A stretch of 28,662 bases of DNA from NCBI GenBank assembly GCA_000493945.1, contig AWNW01000021.1:992-29653 (forward strand), read 5' to 3'. Positions 26,301-28,662 of the stretch are shown here, piece after piece (within the stretch, counting starts at the first letter, position 1; each line of letters opens with the position of its first letter). Below the pieces are notes generated by a model. It had not been told where the DNA came from, did no database searches, and worked only from the letters and a program-made list of their open reading frames with translations. Position numbers and translations under genes: made by a program. Origin of the DNA: Candidatus Hydrogenedens terephthalaticus JGI OTU-1. Lineage in GTDB: Bacteria; Hydrogenedentota; Hydrogenedentia; Hydrogenedentales; Hydrogenedentaceae.

Positions 26301-27087
26301 CGAGATCTTCTTCAAGATTTTAGAAAAACCTATAATAGTAGAGTTACGAACAGTAGCAAATATTTTAGGTGGTATAATTACTGGAAATAATTCAATGTAT
26401 TATTCACCCATAAAGAGACCTCTTACAAAAGGATATGAAGAATGCTTTAAATCTCCTAAAGAAATTAAAAAGATTCTAGTAAAAAGATTAGATGCTAAAA
26501 CTATGATAAAAAATTCAAACGTCCCATTCTTAATTAAAAAATCTTCTCTTCTATGGCCAGACTTAAGAGGTGATGTTCACATAGTGCATAGGAATACCGA
26601 CACACTTGCATTTGAGCATAACTTCTACGGAGTAGAGGCAAAACAAATACAAGACAATTTCAAACTATGTTTAATATTAAACTCTACTATATCTGCATTA
26701 TGTTTTGAAGTTCTAACAAGAACAGGATTAGGAGGAGGGGCGGGTAGGCTTGTTAAGACAGATATAAAACGATTTCCAATAATAAGCCCTAGATATTTTT
26801 CAGTGGATGTTCATAAATTTAATCCATTTCTTGATCGCGAAATTCTCTCCATCTTTGAAGAACTTGGTTTTCAGAAATGTAGACAAAGAAATTGTAAACA
26901 TCCAGAGCATCCTTATGAATATGTAAAACCCGAAGAAGTATCCTTTGACCGTATAATGCCCGACCGTAGAGAACTTGATAAGATAGTTTTTGAAGCCCTC
27001 GGATTGACAGAAGAAGAGCAACTCGAGGTTTACCGTGCCGTCTTAGAACTCGTAAAAAACAGATTATTAAAGGCAAAAAGCAGGTAA
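23344..27087 (+). CDS. Eco57I/PglX-like N6-adenine DNA methyltransferase (restriction-type)
   Basis: A 1247-residue DNA methyltransferase expected to modify adenine in a specific site, using S-adenosylmethionine. A helical N-terminal region (about 1-420) precedes DPELLGKVFENLL and TGSYYTPREIVDYMV (near 440-465). The SAM-binding motif I is DPACGSGAFPMG (532-543) and catalytic motif IV is NPPYVRQE (787-794), the N6-adenine class. Target recognition probably lies at about 990-1160 (GGIITGNNS, GLGGGAGRLVKTD). The tail with RELDKIVFEALGLTEEEQLEVYRAV is typical of the family. Two palindrome-rich in-frame insertions are visible at about 470-495 and 762-777. ATGA overlap with the helicase frame and a 1-bp gap to the nuclease gene show one operon. 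Similar proteins occur in BREX (PglX), DISARM (DrmMI) and type IIG systems; none of the other genes of those systems is in the window. Confidence 0.87.
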   Translation: MNEELKETLKEFINANSKDAFEESLISFLYQKSDHFSEERKNLSGFKDDLVNEIHQIGKMQLHSNGISYSFIITTLHITKELTERTSKKQQFEVGKNIIKRLSQSAMLDLTGGFFIFYDDKLNYRWSLIYQEPAGRKVTYNPYKRYTYYISRDQTNKTLLQQLCVDAKFNSLEDIKSAFSVEKVTKEFYNEIANWYFWAMDKIKFPEDYKYANDPKKDTEIRNATNLIRLITRIIFIWFLKEKKLIPDTIFVKDEIKKKVINFGKEGNYYNAILQNLFFATLNQKMNERNFAEEDTFLKNTKEYGVKTLYRYADKFSAPKNEVLNLFSNIPFINGGLFDCLDKEDETGKVIYIDGFSRNPKKRAFIPDYLFFQDNEQRVNLTQYGIGSDIPVRGLIEILKNYNFTTDESTPIDQEIALDPELLGKVFENLLASYNPETSTTARKATGSYYTPREIVDYMVEESLFQYLLAEWNVAEPSRFLSSTGSQEASATKYGVIEKLRALLSYSDDIPQFTEEEKLVIISAIDKIKILDPACGSGAFPMGILQKLVRILQKLDPNNDYWYELQYQKALKASEEVFKEKDKADREEILKEINDAFDESINYPDYARKLYLIENCIYGVDIQPIAIQISKLRFFISLILDQKVDKGKENFGIRPLPNLETKFVCANTLIGLEKPDTMFYTDEIKNIEKEMKELRHKYFTAKTRKEKIRLQNKDKKLREKLREKLKETGFSSEASEKIASFDLFDQNASADWFDPEWMFGIFPSNRGVSAAADGVFTQGGFDIVIGNPPYVRQESILKKDAIIKSISKTFTDKNGQSLLKINKRSDLYIYFYYKGLSLLKPNGVFCFINSNSWLDVGYGTELQEFLLKYMKPLLIVDNIAERSFDADINTVIVLIQKPQDAISNDDIIKFVAFKKRFSEILNSDTLNQIHQAKDKIINENYRLIPKTRKELWIEGIETEDEEIYESKLWNYKYIGNKWGGKYLRAPEIFFKILEKPIIVELRTVANILGGIITGNNSMYYSPIKRPLTKGYEECFKSPKEIKKILVKRLDAKTMIKNSNVPFLIKKSSLLWPDLRGDVHIVHRNTDTLAFEHNFYGVEAKQIQDNFKLCLILNSTISALCFEVLTRTGLGGGAGRLVKTDIKRFPIISPRYFSVDVHKFNPFLDREILSIFEELGFQKCRQRNCKHPEHPYEYVKPEEVSFDRIMPDRRELDKIVFEALGLTEEEQLEVYRAVLELVKNRLLKAKSR
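24797..24812. repeat. Palindromic insert inside the methyltransferase gene (first)
   Basis: GAAGCC-AGGA-GGCTTC, a perfect 6-bp inverted repeat with 4-nt loop, lies in a stretch encoding SSTGSQEASATKYG (about residues 482-495). This region just precedes EKLRALLSYS, which is ordinary family sequence, and looks like an in-frame insertion of roughly 60 bp. The 'TGSQ-x-x-ATK' translation resembles that of dispersed palindromic repeats seen in other bacteria, recalled from experience and not searched. Confidence 0.45.
25631..25675. repeat. Cluster of three palindromes inside the methyltransferase gene (second)
   Basis: Three adjacent inverted repeats: CCTCT-AAT-AGAGG (25631-25643), the perfect 14-bp palindrome TCTGCTGCAGCAGA (25648-25661) and GGGTG-TT-CACCC (25664-25675). 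They encode SNRGVSAAADGVFTQ between FGI and GGFDIVIGNPPY, close to catalytic motif IV. The stretch is clearly GC-richer than its surroundings and keeps the frame. It looks like an embedded mobile palindromic repeat. Confidence 0.55.
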
Positions 27088-27088
27088 A

Positions 27089-27724
27089 ATGATTGAAATT
27101 GTAAAGAAAATACTATATTCATCAATAAACAATCTTTTCGAAAACCAACCAGATATACTTAAAAATACTTCTGAAACTACGATGACAGAATGGAACTTAT
27201 CACACCACTTAGCAAACGAAATTGCAAAGTATATATTCTGGCTAAATTATGATTTGGATCTCAGAAAAAGAAATTATAAGGGGAAAAGACCTGATATAGT
27301 ATTTCATAAGAGAGGAATAAATGAAATTAATTTTTTAGTAATTGAATTGAAAAAGGTAAATAAGAACTTAAATAATGATACAGAAAAAATAATTAACAGA
27401 TGGATGAAAAAGCCGTTAAAATATCGTTTTGGAGCAAGTATATTTATAAAATCAGCAGAAGAGTGGGAAGGAATTCTTTTTGAAAACAATAATAAAAAAT
27501 GCGAATTTAAAAGCAAAAATGAATCTCATACAAAAATTAAGGTTCCATCCAACAAGGATATCATGAAGCGAATGGAGACATTGGTAGACAAAATCATCAC
27601 AGCGAAGAAACAAAATCCCCAATCCGATACCACCCAATTAGAACGGGAAATAGACCACCTAGTCTACCAATTATACGATTTAACCCCCGACGAAATTGAA
27701 ATAATAAAATGTAGAGACGAATAA
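27089..27724 (+). CDS. PD-(D/E)XK-like nuclease fused to a methyltransferase-type C-terminal tail
   Basis: A 211-residue product starting 1 bp after the methyltransferase stop. Residues 1-120 fit a PD-(D/E)XK nuclease-like domain: HH (39-40) in NLSHHLANE, RPDIVF with Asp69, and FLVIELKK with Glu86 and Lys88. The DNA of this part is very AT-rich. Residues 155-207 (LVDKIITAKKQN, then EREIDHLVYQLYDLTPDEIEII) match the helical C-terminal end usually found on Eco57I-type methyltransferases, not on nucleases, so the gene looks chimeric. The last four residues, CRDE, and the stop are encoded by a 28-bp palindrome, so the original 3' end has been replaced. It probably supplies DNA cleavage or recognition to the operon, but activity is uncertain. 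Confidence 0.6.
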   Translation: MIEIVKKILYSSINNLFENQPDILKNTSETTMTEWNLSHHLANEIAKYIFWLNYDLDLRKRNYKGKRPDIVFHKRGINEINFLVIELKKVNKNLNNDTEKIINRWMKKPLKYRFGASIFIKSAEEWEGILFENNNKKCEFKSKNESHTKIKVPSNKDIMKRMETLVDKIITAKKQNPQSDTTQLEREIDHLVYQLYDLTPDEIEIIKCRDE

Positions 27725-27738
27725 TTATTCGTCTCTAC
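27711..27738. repeat. 28-bp perfect palindrome spanning the nuclease stop codon
   Basis: GTAGAGACGAATAA and its exact reverse complement form a perfect 28-bp palindrome with no spacer. It begins GTAG and ends CTAC, like the other palindromes here. The TAA at its centre is the stop codon of the upstream gene. On the minus strand it is followed by a T-rich stretch, so it could also act as a hairpin terminator in that direction. Confidence 0.85.
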
Positions 27739-27754
27739 GAAAACAAAAAACCCC

Positions 27755-27903
27755 GTTGGTGCAATCTCCAAATGAACAATTCCCGTTGAGATAATTCATG
27801 AATGGGCAATCCCCAAACGAACAATTCCTGTTGGGACGATCCCTATGGGGCAATTTCGGTTGGGGTAATTCATGTAGGGGCAATTCGTGTAGGGGCAATT
27901 CAT
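27755..27903. repeat. Degenerate 15-bp tandem array
   Basis: About ten units start at 27755, 27770, 27785, 27800, 27815, 27830, about 27845, 27859, 27874 and 27889, spaced by 15 bp with one 14-bp step. The consensus is close to GTTGGGGCAATTCAT; the last units read GTTGGGGTAATTCAT, GTAGGGGCAATTCGT and GTAGGGGCAATTCAT. The final unit is the left half of the 28-bp palindrome at 27889-27916. Confidence 0.75.
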
Positions 27904-27916
27904 GAATTGCCCCTAC
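27889..27916. repeat. 28-bp perfect palindrome (REP-like)
   Basis: GTAGGGGCAATTCA followed directly by its reverse complement TGAATTGCCCCTAC. It has the same length and the same GTAG/CTAC ends as the palindrome at 27711-27738. The GTAG foot is the tetranucleotide recognised by the E. coli RAYT protein beside its REP hairpins, which links this repeat to the transposase-like gene downstream. Confidence 0.85.
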
Positions 27917-28073
27917 AAATACCCGAACGAACATCCGAACAAATGTCCGAACAAATATCCGAACAAACACCCCCACAACTGCCCGAACACCCCCCGTAAC
28001 AAATACCCGAACAAATCACCGCAACACCCACCGTAATTACCACCGCAACAATTGCCCGAACATTCCCGCACGA
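27917..28073. repeat. Degenerate 12-bp tandem array
   Basis: About thirteen units with consensus AAATNCCCGAAC, starting at 27917, 27929, 27941, 27953, 27965, 27977, 27989, 28001, 28013, 28026, 28038, 28050 and 28062; one unit is 13 bp. The array is C-rich and G-poor on the + strand, opposite to the array on its left. The reverse complement of a unit, GTTCGGGTATTT, resembles the 15-bp unit. Confidence 0.75.
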
Positions 28074-28096
28074 TTCATCCCTTTTGGATAATCCTA

Positions 28097-28122
28097 TACG
28101 GGCACGGCATGCCGTGCCCGTA
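28097..28122. repeat. 26-bp perfect palindrome (REP-like)
   Basis: TACGGGCACGGCA followed by TGCCGTGCCCGTA, a perfect palindrome. The inner 18 bases GGCACGGCATGCCGTGCC are identical to those of the copy at 28312-28339. It is far more GC-rich than its surroundings. Confidence 0.85.
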
Positions 28123-28311
28123 CAAAATATCGAACAATTTGGAAAACCCGTCCCAGGTTCCATACCTACCGTTGTCCGTTCATTCAATTCTACCGCATTT
28201 CCCAAATATGATAAAATCAACTACAAAAAATCCGAGCGAAACACCATATTATCCAACAACAAATTCATGACAATGTCAAACCACATTCATAAAATTGCAA
28301 AGACAATGTAT

Positions 28312-28339
28312 GTAGGGGCACGGCATGCCGTGCCCGCAC
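28312..28339. repeat. 28-bp near-perfect palindrome upstream of RAYT
   Basis: GTAGGGGCACGGCA followed by TGCCGTGCCCGCAC; two bases of the right arm depart from a perfect CTAC-ending palindrome. It ends 50 bp before the RAYT start codon. Its left arm has the GTAG foot and shares the GGCACGGCATGCCGTGCC core with 28097-28122. Confidence 0.85.
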
Positions 28340-28389
28340 GGAATCCCATATCTCCACACCGCAACAAAAATAAACAGAGGGAATAAATA

Positions 28390-28662
28390 ATGAAATATGA
28401 TCCCATGCAACATCACAGGCGTTCCATCCGATTGTGGAAATACGATTATTCGCGACCGGATGCATATTTCATTACCATTTGCACCCACAAACACCAGTGT
28501 TTATTCGGCGAAATAAAAAATCAACAGATGATATTGAACGAATATGGGGAAATAGCCCAACGATGTTGGTTGGAAATACCGCAACATTTTACAAATGTAT
28601 CATTGGATTTATTTATAATAATGCCCAACCACATCCATGGAATTATCATCATCGATAATCCT
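28390..28662 (+). CDS. REP-associated tyrosine transposase (RAYT), N-terminal part
   Basis: The first 91 residues of an IS200/IS605-like Y1 transposase relative, cut by the window end. HHRRSIRLWKYDYS (8-21), AYFITICTHKHQCLFGEI (25-42), LNEYGEIA (49-56) and the HUH metal site MPNHIHGIII (78-87, His81 and His83) match RAYT proteins closely. The catalytic tyrosine lies beyond the window. RAYTs are single-copy domesticated enzymes that bind, cleave and probably spread REP palindromes without flanking terminal inverted repeats; here four GTAG-type or related palindromes sit upstream. The ATG is preceded by AGAGG at 9 nt. The codons read are intact, so the gene may be functional. Confidence 0.93.
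   Translation, partial: MKYDPMQHHRRSIRLWKYDYSRPDAYFITICTHKHQCLFGEIKNQQMILNEYGEIAQRCWLEIPQHFTNVSLDLFIIMPNHIHGIIIIDNP

Larger units (their letters stand above)
27739..28389. other. Gene-free REP-rich region upstream of the RAYT gene
   Basis: About 650 bp without a credible gene. It contains a 15-bp-period array (27755-27903), a perfect 28-bp palindrome (27889-27916), a 12-bp-period array (27917-28073) and two palindromes sharing the core GGCACGGCATGCCGTGCC (28097-28122 and 28312-28339). The open frames here simply translate the repeats. From 28123 to 28311 I see nothing recognisable. Confidence 0.75.

Noticed and set aside
19900..27724. Assignment as complete BREX or DISARM
   Set aside because: No PglZ, BrxC, BrxL, DrmA or DrmB-like gene is in the window; only the methyltransferase and helicase families are shared with those systems.
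27725..27976. Minus-strand open frame with HELPL repeats, and plus-strand frame 27802-27999
   Set aside because: Both only translate the 15-bp and 12-bp arrays and the palindrome; no ribosome site, no family, frame kept open by period length.
27755..28073. Possible CRISPR array
   Set aside because: Units of 12 and 15 bp follow each other without spacers and are degenerate; there are no 25-40-bp repeats with unique spacers and no cas genes.
28052..28494. Several open frames with peptides such as VGARHAVPA or GHGMPCPY
   Set aside because: They arise from the GGCACGGCATGCCGTGCC palindromes on either strand and overlap the RAYT gene out of frame.

Overview
The window looks like a chromosomal stretch of a Gram-negative, AT-rich (roughly 40% GC by eye), probably uncultivated bacterium. 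A KDO cytidylyltransferase and a DUF481-type outer-membrane protein point to an LPS-bearing outer membrane. A secreted metallopeptidase carries a dockerin-like calcium-binding tail, and a 30-residue AURKAIP1/COX24-type basic protein is present; that mix is known from planctomycete/PVC-like and related candidate phyla. I cannot place it more precisely.

Layout. (1) 1-3534, + strand: a repeat-bearing leader, then an M14 carboxypeptidase followed 18 bp later by a GT-C-type membrane glycosyltransferase. (2) 3571-11272, - strand: a compact six-gene operon (gaps 5-29 bp) read as PilZ protein, membrane protein, sugar-1-phosphate nucleotidylyltransferase with left-handed beta-helix tail, GT4 glycosyltransferase, (alpha/alpha)6-toroid protein, and fused MDR + Gfo/Idh/MocA oxidoreductase. 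This reads as a polysaccharide biosynthesis unit whose first gene may sense c-di-GMP. (3) 11470-14744, + strand: DUF481 protein, tRNA-Arg(CCG), and an FHA-GAF-HD-GYP-zinc ribbon regulator (c-di-GMP hydrolysis family). (4) 14798-19631, - strand housekeeping: ndk, the 30-aa ribosomal-type protein with an intrinsic terminator, a DUF1844 protein, then kdsB-pyrG plus a membrane coiled-coil protein. KdsB consumes the CTP that PyrG makes. (5) 19808-27724, + strand: a defence-type operon of a PLD nuclease-SNF2 helicase (broken by a +1 frameshift in a C6 tract), an Eco57I/PglX-like adenine methyltransferase carrying two palindrome-rich in-frame segments, and a PD-(D/E)XK-like nuclease fused to a methyltransferase-type C-terminal tail. 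(6) 27711-28662: 28-bp GTAG...CTAC palindromes, two short-period degenerate arrays, and the start of a REP-associated tyrosine transposase (RAYT) cut by the window end.

The most notable part is the right third. A restriction/defence cassette of unclear class abuts a REP/RAYT module, and one REP-like palindrome supplies the last four codons and the stop codon of the nuclease gene. The two arrays flanking the central palindrome appear to be built from the same G-rich half-unit in opposite orientations.
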